A stretch of 64,000 bases of DNA from CAIYRG01 sp964446945 (GTDB taxonomy: Bacteria > Pseudomonadota > Alphaproteobacteria > Micropepsales > Micropepsaceae): positions 1 to 64,000 of the forward strand of contig CAYUQO010000017.1 in assembly GCA_964446945.1 (NCBI GenBank), read 5' to 3'. Positions within the stretch are counted from its first letter, which is position 1. Every line of letters begins with the position of its first letter. Positions 24,961-33,589 of the stretch are shown here, one piece after another. A program made the translations under genes and the position numbers. Under the pieces are notes generated by a model. It was not told the origin of the DNA and did not search any database. It saw only the letters and a list, made by a program, of their open reading frames with translations.

Positions 24961-26577
24961 CTATTTGCGTTCGGCGGCTTTGACGACGGCAGCAGCCTGC
25001 GCATAGTCGCCGACACTGCCGTGGCCGCCGGCAAATTTTTCCGGCTTCAGCCCCAGTTTATCAACTGCGTGAATCACCGCCGCCAGATTCGGATTTGACT
25101 TCTCGACCGGCGCACCGGGAATCCAGATGTCGGTGATGAGGCCGAGTTTCGCCTCCGGCACCCAGCCCATCAGCATGTCGGCAGCATGGGGATTTTCGAT
25201 CGGGAAGAAATCGACTTCGCGGCTACCTTCCTTCACTGACCATTTGCCGGACACTTCGATGACCTTGGGCGTGAATTTCTGTTTCGGCGCATTCCAGTCG
25301 AGGGTGTAGGGGCGGGACAGCGCCTTGCGGAAATAGTCGCCATCGCCGGGACCGACGACGATCGTGGCCCCTTCGGCCGCGAATTGCCGCATACCGCCGA
25401 CATGATCGACGTGGTGATGCGACAGCACGAGATAGCGGATCGGCTTGCCGGGATAATGCTGATGCCCAAGCGCTAGATGCGCAATCGCCTGGCCATCGTC
25501 GTTGGGTGCCTCCATCGCCACGAGGTAGGGCCCCATGTCGATGAAGACGGTGTTGTGGGTCCAGCCCTGCGTCTCGCTGATATAGGGCGCGATGTCGACA
25601 ATCGTCGGCTTGGTGCCGTCATCGCCATACATAGTATCGGAATCGAAATAGAAGCTGGAATATTGGCGCCGGATCACCCAATGAAACGGGGTGATACGTG
25701 GATCGGCCGGTTTGGCGGCTTTCGCCAACTGGTCCGCAGGGATCGCAAATGTATTGGCCGGCAGCACGGGATTGGCGGTGACGTTCTGCACCGTCATATC
25801 AGCCACCTTCATGCCATTCAGGGTGTAAAAGGCATGGAACGGCATTTTGGCGCCGGCCACATCGCGCCAGTCGGAAAGCTGCGCGTCGAATACGGAATCG
25901 CCCTCAAGTGCGTCCCAGTCGGGCGTGCGGACACGGGCGGGCAGATTGGTTGCCGGATCGAACATCACAATGAAGTTGCCGTAATCGCTTTTGTACTGAA
26001 CAGCGGGGTAGGTTTTGCCGTCGGCAGTTTGATCTGCGATCGCTGAGATACGGTCCGGATGCTCTTTCATGAGCCGCACGATGTCGAGCCGTTCGAGCTC
26101 GCGCAACGTCACGGTCAACCGGCGGCTGGAGAATGTCTGCGCCGGTTTGCCATCGACCATGATCGCGCGTTTGGGCGTCCTTCCGTTGGACGCATTGTTG
26201 CCAACCACCCAACCGCCCTGCGGCGTCACCACTTCGGTGAAGATGCGCCGCGTGCCATCGTCATTCTTGGGGCGGTTCCATTCGTTGCGAGTAAGTTCGC
26301 GGACAAGGTCGCGGCTCTCGACCAGATCGGAATAGCCGACATCCGGTTTGTCGGGCGTTGCCACCGAATAGGATTCACCGGGGTCCCATTGGAGGAGATG
26401 CGCTCGTAGCGTGATCGTCTTGAGGGCAGCGACTTTATCGCCGCCCATAGCCGACCACGCGGCATTGACACGGGCCTCAGGCGTTTCGGCCGGCGCGGCA
26501 ACGAGCCGGGCGGTCAGGACAAGGGCTGTGGCCGCACCCAAAAGCAACCCGGTCACGCCTGTTCGTTTCATCATCAT
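24961..26577 (-). CDS. Exported metallo-beta-lactamase-fold hydrolase
   Basis: The protein is about 538 residues. Three consecutive ATGs lie at 26577, 26574 and 26571 behind GGGAGGG, so the exact first Met is uncertain; all give the same signal peptide ending in RLVAA. Residues ~30-290 form an unassigned beta-rich region. The metallo-beta-lactamase domain follows, with the metal-binding motif HHHVDH at 387-392 (counting from 26577), later DGDYF, ENPHAADML and GGHGSVGDY. Substrate unknown; periplasmic location likely. It is divergent from sppA. Confidence 0.85.
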   Translation of the reverse strand: MMMKRTGVTGLLLGAATALVLTARLVAAPAETPEARVNAAWSAMGGDKVAALKTITLRAHLLQWDPGESYSVATPDKPDVGYSDLVESRDLVRELTRNEWNRPKNDDGTRRIFTEVVTPQGGWVVGNNASNGRTPKRAIMVDGKPAQTFSSRRLTVTLRELERLDIVRLMKEHPDRISAIADQTADGKTYPAVQYKSDYGNFIVMFDPATNLPARVRTPDWDALEGDSVFDAQLSDWRDVAGAKMPFHAFYTLNGMKVADMTVQNVTANPVLPANTFAIPADQLAKAAKPADPRITPFHWVIRRQYSSFYFDSDTMYGDDGTKPTIVDIAPYISETQGWTHNTVFIDMGPYLVAMEAPNDDGQAIAHLALGHQHYPGKPIRYLVLSHHHVDHVGGMRQFAAEGATIVVGPGDGDYFRKALSRPYTLDWNAPKQKFTPKVIEVSGKWSVKEGSREVDFFPIENPHAADMLMGWVPEAKLGLITDIWIPGAPVEKSNPNLAAVIHAVDKLGLKPEKFAGGHGSVGDYAQAAAVVKAAERK

Positions 26578-26680
26578 GCCCTCCCGGGGCCCGAAGTTCT
26601 GATCTGGGATATACAGGAGGCCACGGTGTGCTGTCATTGGTTTCGGCGACAGCCGGCGTGGTCATCACGGGAGACAAGCG

Positions 26681-28456
26681 ATGTTTGTGCTGAACTGGTT
26701 ATGGACAATCACCCGCAAAGTGCTCAATGCAGTTGCGGGCGTGATCGTGTTCCTGGTGCTGGCCGTCATTGTCATCGTCATCGTCGCTGCCATCAGAGGC
26801 GACGGCATTGCCTCCAATGCTGTGCTTGAGCTCGACCTTCGCAGTGCGATGGACGACAAAGCTGCATCCGGTTTCTTTGGGATCGGCGGCAATAAGCTTT
26901 CCATCATGGATGTCGTGCTGGGTCTCGACGAGGCTTCCCGCGATTCACGGGTGAAGGGCATTCTGGTCAGGGTGGGTTCGGGCGATCTGTCCCAGCCCAA
27001 GGGCGAAGAGCTGCGCGATGCATTGAAACGATTTCAGCGCGCCGGGAAATTCGTGTTCGCCCATTCGCAGTCTTTCTATTCTGGCAGTCTTGGCGACTAC
27101 GTCGCGGTGTCCGCGGCGGACCAGATCTGGATGCAGCCGGTCTCGACGTTCTTTGGCGCCGGAGAATCCGCGACGACGCCATTCCTCAAAGGACTGTTCG
27201 ACAAAATCCAGGCCCAGCCGCAATTCGTGCAGCGTTATGAATACAAGAATGCAGTGAACATGTTCACGGAGACCGATTACACGCCGGCCCACCGGGAAGC
27301 GACGATGCGGCTGCTGCAATCCTGGTACGATTCGGCGGTTTCCGAAGCGGCGGCGGACCGCCACCTCGACCGGGCAGCCATCACGGAGGTTCTCGATCAG
27401 AGTCCATCGCTCGCGGAATTCGTGAAACAAAAAGGGCTGATCACCAATATCGGCTATGAAGACGAAGCGCGCGATACGGCGCGCCGCCGGGCCGGAGCAG
27501 GGGCCCGCATCGTCGATTTTGCACGCTATCGCCAGGCGACGCGCGGCAATGGCGCGGGTTTCGGTGCGCCGCAGGTCGCATTCATTCATGCCGCCGGCGA
27601 TATCACCGAAGGCAAGTCGAACGCACCACTGGACGCAGCGGGCGGCGGAATCGCCGGCGATACCTATGCCGACGCCATCCGTGCTGCCGGAGCCGACCGC
27701 AATGTGAAAGCCATACTGCTGCGCATCGATTCGCCTGGCGGATCGGCGATCGCGTCGGACCAAATTCTTCATGCGCTGAAGCGCGCGCATGCTGCCGGAA
27801 AACCGATCGTGGTCAGCATGGGATCGGTGGCGGCGTCCGGCGGTTACTACATCGCCATGGCGGCAGATCGCATTGTCGCCGAGCCGGGCACGCTCACCGG
27901 ATCGATTGGTGTGTTCCTGGGCAAGTTTGTCGTGGACAAGACGGGCCAATTGGCCGGTGTAAATGCGCGCGAGCTGGGGGTCGGCAAGAACGCGAATTTT
28001 AATTCCCCGGTGAGTCCGTGGGATGCGGCGCAACTGGAAAACGTCAATGCACAGGCCGATGCCGTGTATAATGATTTCGTGTCCAATGTGGCCGGGGGGC
28101 GCAAGATGCCGGTGGCGCAGATTCAGGACGTGGCGCGTGGGCGCGTGTGGACCGGCGCCGACGCGAAACAACACGGTCTGGTCGATGAACTCGGCGGGTT
28201 TTGGGTTGCCGTCGATGACCTCAAACGTTTGAGCGGAATCTCGCCGCAAACGCAGGTCGCGTTCAAAATCTATCCCCGGCCCCGCGGCTTGTTTGGCACC
28301 GTTTCGAGGCTTGCGGAGGATTCGCCGGAGGCGTTCCAGACGCTCGACCGGTTGGCAGCGTTCCTGGAGTCGGCGCCGGTGCGTCTGTTCATGGAGGTGC
28401 TTGGATCCGCTCCCAACGGCACGGTAGAACTCAAAGCGGCCGGCCTGCCGCACTGA
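26681..28456 (+). CDS. sppA: Signal peptide peptidase SppA, 67-kDa type
   Basis: Membrane-bound serine protease that degrades cleaved signal peptides in the periplasm. The 591-residue length matches the long, tandem-domain form of E. coli (protease IV). One N-terminal membrane anchor is followed by two ClpP/crotonase-like repeats. The catalytic Lys is Lys189 in YEYKNAVNMF in the first repeat, and the nucleophile is Ser386 in GSVAASGGYYIAM in the second, as in E. coli Lys209/Ser409. ATG 26681 has GGGAGAC upstream. Confidence 0.95.
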   Translation: MFVLNWLWTITRKVLNAVAGVIVFLVLAVIVIVIVAAIRGDGIASNAVLELDLRSAMDDKAASGFFGIGGNKLSIMDVVLGLDEASRDSRVKGILVRVGSGDLSQPKGEELRDALKRFQRAGKFVFAHSQSFYSGSLGDYVAVSAADQIWMQPVSTFFGAGESATTPFLKGLFDKIQAQPQFVQRYEYKNAVNMFTETDYTPAHREATMRLLQSWYDSAVSEAAADRHLDRAAITEVLDQSPSLAEFVKQKGLITNIGYEDEARDTARRRAGAGARIVDFARYRQATRGNGAGFGAPQVAFIHAAGDITEGKSNAPLDAAGGGIAGDTYADAIRAAGADRNVKAILLRIDSPGGSAIASDQILHALKRAHAAGKPIVVSMGSVAASGGYYIAMAADRIVAEPGTLTGSIGVFLGKFVVDKTGQLAGVNARELGVGKNANFNSPVSPWDAAQLENVNAQADAVYNDFVSNVAGGRKMPVAQIQDVARGRVWTGADAKQHGLVDELGGFWVAVDDLKRLSGISPQTQVAFKIYPRPRGLFGTVSRLAEDSPEAFQTLDRLAAFLESAPVRLFMEVLGSAPNGTVELKAAGLPH

Positions 28457-28470
28457 CCCGGAGCTGCTTC

Positions 28471-29394
28471 GTGCCGAGCGTCATCGTTCCTGCGCGCAAT
28501 GGCTTTGAACAGACGTCGATCTGTCTTGGGTCGCTGCTTTCCGCGATGGCGCGTCTGAACCTGAAATGCGAATTCATCCTTGTCGATGATGCATCCGACG
28601 AGCGGGAACGGATTCAGGAAGTGTTCCGGAATCATCGCGCGGATGCGAAGGGACACGAAACGAAAATCATCCGTTCACGCAAACATCAGCATTACACCCG
28701 TGCGTTTGCCATCGGGCTGCATTTCGCCACGCGCGATGTCGTGTTCTTCATCAGCAACGACATGGTGATCACGCCATACTTTGTGCAGGCGCTGTTGCTG
28801 GCGTCGTCGCTGTCACGGGAATTCGGCATCGTGCGCGGCACCTCGAATTATGTCGACAGTCATCCGGAACACATCGTGCGGCCAAGCGACGTTCTGAAGG
28901 ATTATCGTAGCGTCGAGGAGTTTTCACAGCGCGTATTCGGCGCGCAAACCTGCGCGACTGTTGAAGACAAAGTGCTGTCCGGCGACGCGGTTCTGATCAA
29001 ACGTGCGCTGATCGAGAAAATTGGTGTCCTGGACATGCGGTATTTCGGCTATTTCGGCGATATCGATTACGGCATGAGAACGCACCTTGCGGGTTTCAGG
29101 CTGATCTGCGCCAAGGGCGCCTGGCTGCTCCACGAGGGTGGCGGCTATGTGAAACGCGAAATGCTGCGAGACGGGATTGCAGTTGATCAGGCGCGTGAGA
29201 AAAGACTGGCGTTGGTTGAAGATGCCTATCGCGAATTCCGGACCAAGTGGCATATCGACCAGCCGGCACGCTGGGACGGCGGCATGCATACCGGCGGGCT
29301 GGACTTCAACAAAATTGCGCGCGAACACGCCGAACATGTGCCGCTGAAATATGAATTTCCCCTTGAGGCGATCAATGATCTCGAGATTATCTGA
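28471..29394 (+). CDS. Family-2 glycosyltransferase
   Basis: The 307-residue protein starts at GTG 28471, fourteen bases after sppA. The GT-A pattern is clear: SVIVPARNGFEQTSICLGSLL at the N-terminus, CEFILVDDASDE, an HYTRAFAIGLHFATRDVVFFISNDM core (the ND pair in place of the usual DxD), then GVLDMRYFGYFGDIDYG as the acceptor-site Asp region. No transmembrane helices are seen. Substrate and acceptor unknown; relatives build surface glycans or glycosylate proteins. Confidence 0.82.
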   Translation: MPSVIVPARNGFEQTSICLGSLLSAMARLNLKCEFILVDDASDERERIQEVFRNHRADAKGHETKIIRSRKHQHYTRAFAIGLHFATRDVVFFISNDMVITPYFVQALLLASSLSREFGIVRGTSNYVDSHPEHIVRPSDVLKDYRSVEEFSQRVFGAQTCATVEDKVLSGDAVLIKRALIEKIGVLDMRYFGYFGDIDYGMRTHLAGFRLICAKGAWLLHEGGGYVKREMLRDGIAVDQAREKRLALVEDAYREFRTKWHIDQPARWDGGMHTGGLDFNKIAREHAEHVPLKYEFPLEAINDLEII

Positions 29395-29402
29395 GTAGCA
29401 AC

Positions 29403-30341
29403 ATGACAACAGCCCTGATCACTCACCCTGACTGCCTGCGCCATGAATTGCCGCCTGGACACCCCGAACGGCCGGCGCGGCTCGCGATGGTCCTCAAATC
29501 GCTGGACACGCCGGAGTTCTCCGGATTGGTGCGGCGTGAAGCACCGTTTGCAGAGATGGCATCATTGACGCGCGCGCATTCCGAAGGACATGTCCGGACC
29601 ATTCTGGATGCCATACCGGACAAAGGTTTTGCCGGTATCGATTCGGACACGCTGGTATCGCCGGGAAGCGGCGATGCCGCGCTGCGGGCAGCGGGCGCTG
29701 TCGTGCTGGCGGTCGACATGGTGATGACGGGTCAGGTGGCAAACGCATTTTGTGCGGTGCGGCCGCCCGGTCACCACGCAACGCCGACGCAGGCCATGGG
29801 ATTTTGCCTCTTCAACAGTGTGGCGATTGGGGCACTGCATGCGCGGGCCGTTCACGGTGTAAAGCGGGTGGCAGTGGTTGATTTCGATGTGCATCACGGC
29901 AACGGCACGCAAGACATTTTCTCGCCGGACCCGGAGTTGTTTTATGCCTCGACGCATCAGTCGCCGCTGTATCCGGGAACCGGCCGGACCGGTGAGACCG
30001 GCATTGACCACAACGTCGTGAATCGGCCCTTGCCGCCCGGCGCCGGCGGCGAAGCGTTTCGCAAGACTATGGAAACCGGAATTCTGCCGGCATTGGCGGC
30101 ATTCAAGCCGGAGTTCCTGCTGATTTCGGCCGGCTTTGACGCGCATGGCGCCGATCCGCTGGCGCAGTTGCGCCTGAATGAGGACGATTTCGCCTGGGCC
30201 ACCACGGTGTTGTGCGCGCTCGCGGATCGGGTCTGCGGGGGCCGCGTTGTCTCGGCGCTGGAGGGCGGCTATGACCTTGAGGCGACAGCGCGTTCGGCGC
30301 AGGCACATGTGCGGGCGCTGATGGCCGCACCACGGAGCTAG
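29403..30341 (+). CDS. Histone-deacetylase-family amidohydrolase (acetylpolyamine deacetylase-like)
   Basis: The 312-residue zinc hydrolase of the arginase/deacetylase fold, class II-like, would remove acetyl groups from polyamines or protein lysines. Metal ligands can be placed as Asp162 and His164 in DFDVHHGNG and Asp251 in the AHGADPL segment. The charge-relay His pair is His124-His125 in GHHATPTQAMGFCLFN. The C-terminal ALEGGYDL Gly-Gly-Tyr, including the transition-state Tyr, is present. The stop codon TAG lies inside the first bases of a palindromic repeat. The gene precedes xseB-dxs as in many alphaproteobacteria. Confidence 0.92.
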   Translation: MTTALITHPDCLRHELPPGHPERPARLAMVLKSLDTPEFSGLVRREAPFAEMASLTRAHSEGHVRTILDAIPDKGFAGIDSDTLVSPGSGDAALRAAGAVVLAVDMVMTGQVANAFCAVRPPGHHATPTQAMGFCLFNSVAIGALHARAVHGVKRVAVVDFDVHHGNGTQDIFSPDPELFYASTHQSPLYPGTGRTGETGIDHNVVNRPLPPGAGGEAFRKTMETGILPALAAFKPEFLLISAGFDAHGADPLAQLRLNEDDFAWATTVLCALADRVCGGRVVSALEGGYDLEATARSAQAHVRALMAAPRS

Positions 30342-30415
30342 TGTCGTGGTTTCGAAGTTCGCATGGTTTCGATATAGAGCGCGGTTTGCGAACTTCGAAA
30401 CCGAAACGACACTAG
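30338..30415. repeat. Palindromic repeat, copy 2
   Basis: Outer arms CTAGTGTCGT/ACGACACTAG are perfect. Inner arms TTTCGAAGTTCGC and GCGAACTTCGAAA are also perfect. Between outer and inner arms the left side has GG and the right side CCGAA, a three-base bulge. The centre contains GATATAG. The first arm supplies the stop codon of the deacetylase-like gene. Confidence 0.85.
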
Positions 30416-30428
30416 AATGAATAAATTG

Positions 30429-30504
30429 CCAGTGTCCTTGCGATTCTGAAATTCGCATGGATGCCGATATAGGGATCAGGCGAATTTCAGAATCGGGACA
30501 CTGG
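30429..30504. repeat. Palindromic repeat, copy 3
   Basis: Outer arms CCAGTGTCC/GGACACTGG and inner arms GATTCTGAAATTCGC/GCGAATTTCAGAATC pair perfectly. The left side has an extra three bases, again giving a three-base bulge. The centre contains GCCGATATAGGGATC. It lies 13 bases after copy 2 and ends one base before the xseB ATG. Confidence 0.85.
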
Positions 30505-30505
30505 T

Positions 30506-30754
30506 ATGGCTGAAAAAGACGATCCGCCGTCGATTGAGCAAATGAGCTTTGAAGCCGCACTGTCGGAACTTGAGGACATTGTCTCGCGTCTGGAGCAGGG
30601 CGAGGTGGACCTTGAGGATTCCATCGCGCTCTATGAACGTGGCACAGCCCTCAAGCAGCATTGCGAAAAAAAGCTGAAGGGCGCGGAGGCACGGCTGGAG
30701 AAAATCGTGCTTGGAGCAGACGGGGTCCGCGGCGCCGAGCCGATGGATTTGTAA
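30506..30754 (+). CDS. xseB: Exodeoxyribonuclease VII small subunit
   Basis: XseB binds XseA to form exonuclease VII, which degrades single-stranded DNA to short oligonucleotides. The 82-residue product shows the family core SFEAALSELEDIVSRLEQGEVDLEDSIALYERG (given here by residues 13-45), an antiparallel helical hairpin. The start codon is immediately next to palindrome copy 3. The only purine-rich sequence at ribosome-binding distance (GGGA at 30495-30498) is inside the palindrome's right arm. A start at the internal ATG 30542 would keep the core nearly intact but has no better ribosome-binding site. Confidence 0.93.
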   Translation: MAEKDDPPSIEQMSFEAALSELEDIVSRLEQGEVDLEDSIALYERGTALKQHCEKKLKGAEARLEKIVLGADGVRGAEPMDL

Positions 30755-30762
30755 GGACTATC

Positions 30763-31638
30763 ATGGGCGCTACGGTGCGGCTGGCCCCGATCGAACCTGC
30801 GATCGCGGAAACCGCGACCTTTCTCGATGCGACACTGGATGCGCTGCTGCCGCATCCTCTCGGCCCCGAATCGCGCCTCATCGAAGCCATGCGCTATGCG
30901 ACTATGGGCGGGACGCAGCGGTTGCGTGGATTTCTGGTGCTGCAGAGCGGCAGGCTGTTCGGGGTCGACCGGCGGGCTCTCGGGCGTGTTGCCGTAGCTG
31001 TCGAATGTCTCCATGCCAGTTCGGCGATTCGCGATGATTTGCCATCGGATATCGAATCGGAACGACGGGAAGCCAAACCGGCGGTGCACAAGGCATTTGA
31101 CCGCCGCACCGTGCGCCTGGCCTCGGACACGCTGCTGATGCTGGCGCCGGCGCTGCTCGCGTCACCGGAGACCCATGGCGACCCATTCGTCCGCTGTGAC
31201 CTCGTCGGGAAACTCGCATCTGCGGGAGGTTACGGCGGAATGACCGGCGGCCGGATGATCGAATCAAGTTTCGGCGCCGGCGAGCCGAGTTTTGCGGAAT
31301 TGACCCGCATGGCACGCATGAAAACCGCCGCATTGATTACGTTTTGTTGCGAATCGGGGGCAATTTTGGCGAAAGCCTCGAGCTCCGCGCGGCAGGCGCT
31401 GGTTGCCTATGGTCAGGAGTTGGGTCTGGCCTGCGAGATTTCTGCCGATATTGCGAATTCCGGAGCCGGCATGGCCGCTGCAACGCGGAACTCGGTCGCG
31501 TCGCTTCTGGGTTGTGAGCGGGCCCAGGCGCAGGCCGAAGCGCTGGCCGCCCAAGCCGCCTCTCACCTTGATTTGTTCGACGAGAAGGCCGATCTTCTCC
31601 GGGCTGCCGCAACTTTCATCACCACCCGGCAAGCTTAA
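30763..31638 (+). CDS. Polyprenyl synthetase (IspA) homologue with degraded catalytic motifs
   Basis: The 291-residue product occupies the position of ispA (farnesyl diphosphate synthase) between xseB and dxs and still aligns over its whole length. Many catalytic residues are changed. The isopentenyl-diphosphate Lys of GGGKRLR is Gln52 (GGTQRLR). The His before the first Asp motif is Arg90. The first motif is shortened to DDLPSD (91-96). The GGQ motif is GGR164. The second motif DDxxD reads ADIAN (228-232). The KT pair (187-188) is kept. By eye this looks like an inactive or repurposed homologue. ATG 30763 follows AAGGA. Confidence 0.8.
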   Translation: MGATVRLAPIEPAIAETATFLDATLDALLPHPLGPESRLIEAMRYATMGGTQRLRGFLVLQSGRLFGVDRRALGRVAVAVECLHASSAIRDDLPSDIESERREAKPAVHKAFDRRTVRLASDTLLMLAPALLASPETHGDPFVRCDLVGKLASAGGYGGMTGGRMIESSFGAGEPSFAELTRMARMKTAALITFCCESGAILAKASSSARQALVAYGQELGLACEISADIANSGAGMAAATRNSVASLLGCERAQAQAEALAAQAASHLDLFDEKADLLRAAATFITTRQA

Positions 31639-31666
31639 ACAATATATCTGGGGAATCGGTAATTCG

Positions 31667-33589
31667 GTGAATTTGCATTCCAAACCCTCGCTGCTGGATT
31701 CGGTAAACGATCCGGCCGATCTTCGGGCACTTCCAGTCGAAGCGCTAAAGGATCTGGCCGATGAATTGCGGCGCGAGACCATCAATGTAGTGTCCGTAAC
31801 CGGAGGCCATCTCGGAGCTGGACTTGGCGTAGTCGAACTGACGGTGGCGTTGCACCGCGTTTTTGACACCCCACGTGACAAGCTGATCTGGGATGTCGGC
31901 CATCAGTGCTATCCGCACAAGATCCTGACCGGCCGCCGTTCGCGCATGCGGACGTTGCGCCAGGGTGACGGGCTTTCCGGTTTCACCAAGCGTGCCGAGA
32001 GCGTCTACGACACGTTCGGCGCGGCCCATGCGGCGACATCGATTTCCGCCGGCCTTGGCTTTGCGGTTGCCCGCGATTTGTCCGAGCAGAAGCATCATGT
32101 CGTCTGCGTGATCGGCGACGGTTCCATGAGCGCCGGCATGGCCTATGAGGCGCTGAACAATGCCGGCGCGATGGGCGAGAGGCTGATCGTGGTGCTCAAC
32201 GACAATGACATGTCGATTGCGCCGCCGGTCGGCGCGATGAGCGCCTATCTCGCCCGGCTGGTGTCCAGTCACACCTATCGCGGTTTGCGCCACAGGCTGA
32301 AGACACTGTCGCGCCGGTTCCCGCGCATGTTCCAGGTCGCGGCGCGGCGGGTGGAAGAATATGCCCGCGGCTTCTGGATGGGCGGCACGCTGTTTGAAGA
32401 GCTCGGATTTTACTACGTCGGACCGATCGACGGGCACAATCTCGATCACCTGATTCCGGTGCTGGAGAATGTCCGCGATATGGATATCGGACCTGTACTG
32501 GTCCATGTCGTGACGCAAAAGGGCAAGGGTTATGCGCCTGCCGAAGCGTCCTCGGACAAATTCCACGGCGTGTCGAAATTCAACGTCCTGACCGGCGAAC
32601 AGAAGAAAGCCGCCGCGGGGCCGCCGAGCTATACAAAGGTTTTCGCGAAGGCGCTGATCAGCGAAGCCGAACGCGACGATAAGATCGTCGCGATCACCGC
32701 TGCCATGCCGTCGGGCACGGGACTTGATCTGTTTGCGGAGCGTTTCCCGAAACGCTGTTTCGACGTGGGAATCGCGGAACAGCATGCCGTGACTTTCGCA
32801 GCCGGTCTTGCCGCCGAAGGCTACAAGCCGTTTGCCGCGATCTATTCCACCTTCCTGCAGCGCGGTTACGATCAGGTCGTGCATGATGTGGCGATCCAGT
32901 CGCTGCCGGTCCGGTTTGCGATCGACCGTGCAGGGCTGGTGGGCGCCGATGGACCGACTCATGCAGGTTCATTCGATGTCACCTATCTCGCGACTCTGCC
33001 GGGATTCGTCGTGATGGCCGCGGCGGACGAAGCCGAACTGGTGCATATGGTGGCGACGGCGCGTGCGATCGATGACCGGCCATCTGCGTTCCGCTATCCG
33101 CGCGGCGAAGGAACTGGCGTTCCGATGCCGAAAATCGGCGAAGTTTTGCCGATCGGAAAGGGACGAATCATCCGTGAAGGAACCTCGATTGCACTGCTCA
33201 GTCTCGGCACCCGTTTGGCCGAATGCCTGAAGGCGGCAGAAAAATTGTCTGCCTATGGCCTTCAGGCAACAGTAGCCGATGCGCGTTTTGCGAAGCCTTT
33301 GGACACGCAACTGGTGCGGCAGCTGGCCCGGAACCATGAGGTGCTGCTGACGATTGAGGAGGGCGCAATCGGCGGGTTTGGCTCGCATGTGCTGCACTTC
33401 GCGGCCTGGGATGGTCTGCTCGACCGCGGGCTGAAAATCCGCACCATGGTGCTACCGGACCGCTTCATCGATCAGGCGAGCCCGGAGCAGATGTATGAAA
33501 CCGCCGAGCTCGATGCGAAGGGCATTGTGGCGGCGGTGCTCTCGGCGCTTGGCCGGGAGAGTGCAGATGCCGCGGCGGGGATCGCCTGA
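31667..33589 (+). CDS. dxs: 1-deoxy-D-xylulose-5-phosphate synthase
   Basis: First enzyme of the MEP isoprenoid pathway, a thiamine-diphosphate transketolase-like homodimer joining pyruvate and glyceraldehyde-3-phosphate. The 640-residue product is complete. It has TGGHLGAGLGVVELTVALH, IWDVGHQCYPHKILTGR, the cofactor motif GDGSMSAGMAYEALNNAG, and FDVGIAEQHAVTFAAGLA. DRAGLVGADGPTHAGSFD and IEEGAIGGFGSHV follow. The start is GTG 31667 with GGGGAA upstream. It follows the degraded ispA homologue by 28 bases, and tlyA begins within its last codons. Confidence 0.97.
   Translation: MNLHSKPSLLDSVNDPADLRALPVEALKDLADELRRETINVVSVTGGHLGAGLGVVELTVALHRVFDTPRDKLIWDVGHQCYPHKILTGRRSRMRTLRQGDGLSGFTKRAESVYDTFGAAHAATSISAGLGFAVARDLSEQKHHVVCVIGDGSMSAGMAYEALNNAGAMGERLIVVLNDNDMSIAPPVGAMSAYLARLVSSHTYRGLRHRLKTLSRRFPRMFQVAARRVEEYARGFWMGGTLFEELGFYYVGPIDGHNLDHLIPVLENVRDMDIGPVLVHVVTQKGKGYAPAEASSDKFHGVSKFNVLTGEQKKAAAGPPSYTKVFAKALISEAERDDKIVAITAAMPSGTGLDLFAERFPKRCFDVGIAEQHAVTFAAGLAAEGYKPFAAIYSTFLQRGYDQVVHDVAIQSLPVRFAIDRAGLVGADGPTHAGSFDVTYLATLPGFVVMAAADEAELVHMVATARAIDDRPSAFRYPRGEGTGVPMPKIGEVLPIGKGRIIREGTSIALLSLGTRLAECLKAAEKLSAYGLQATVADARFAKPLDTQLVRQLARNHEVLLTIEEGAIGGFGSHVLHFAAWDGLLDRGLKIRTMVLPDRFIDQASPEQMYETAELDAKGIVAAVLSALGRESADAAAGIA

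Noticed and set aside
26945..28453. 502-codon reverse-strand frame inside sppA
   Set aside because: Antisense shadow; sppA has both catalytic residues and the proper length.
31745..32962. 405-codon reverse-strand frame inside dxs
   Set aside because: Antisense shadow of dxs in a high-GC gene; no ribosome-binding site or domain.
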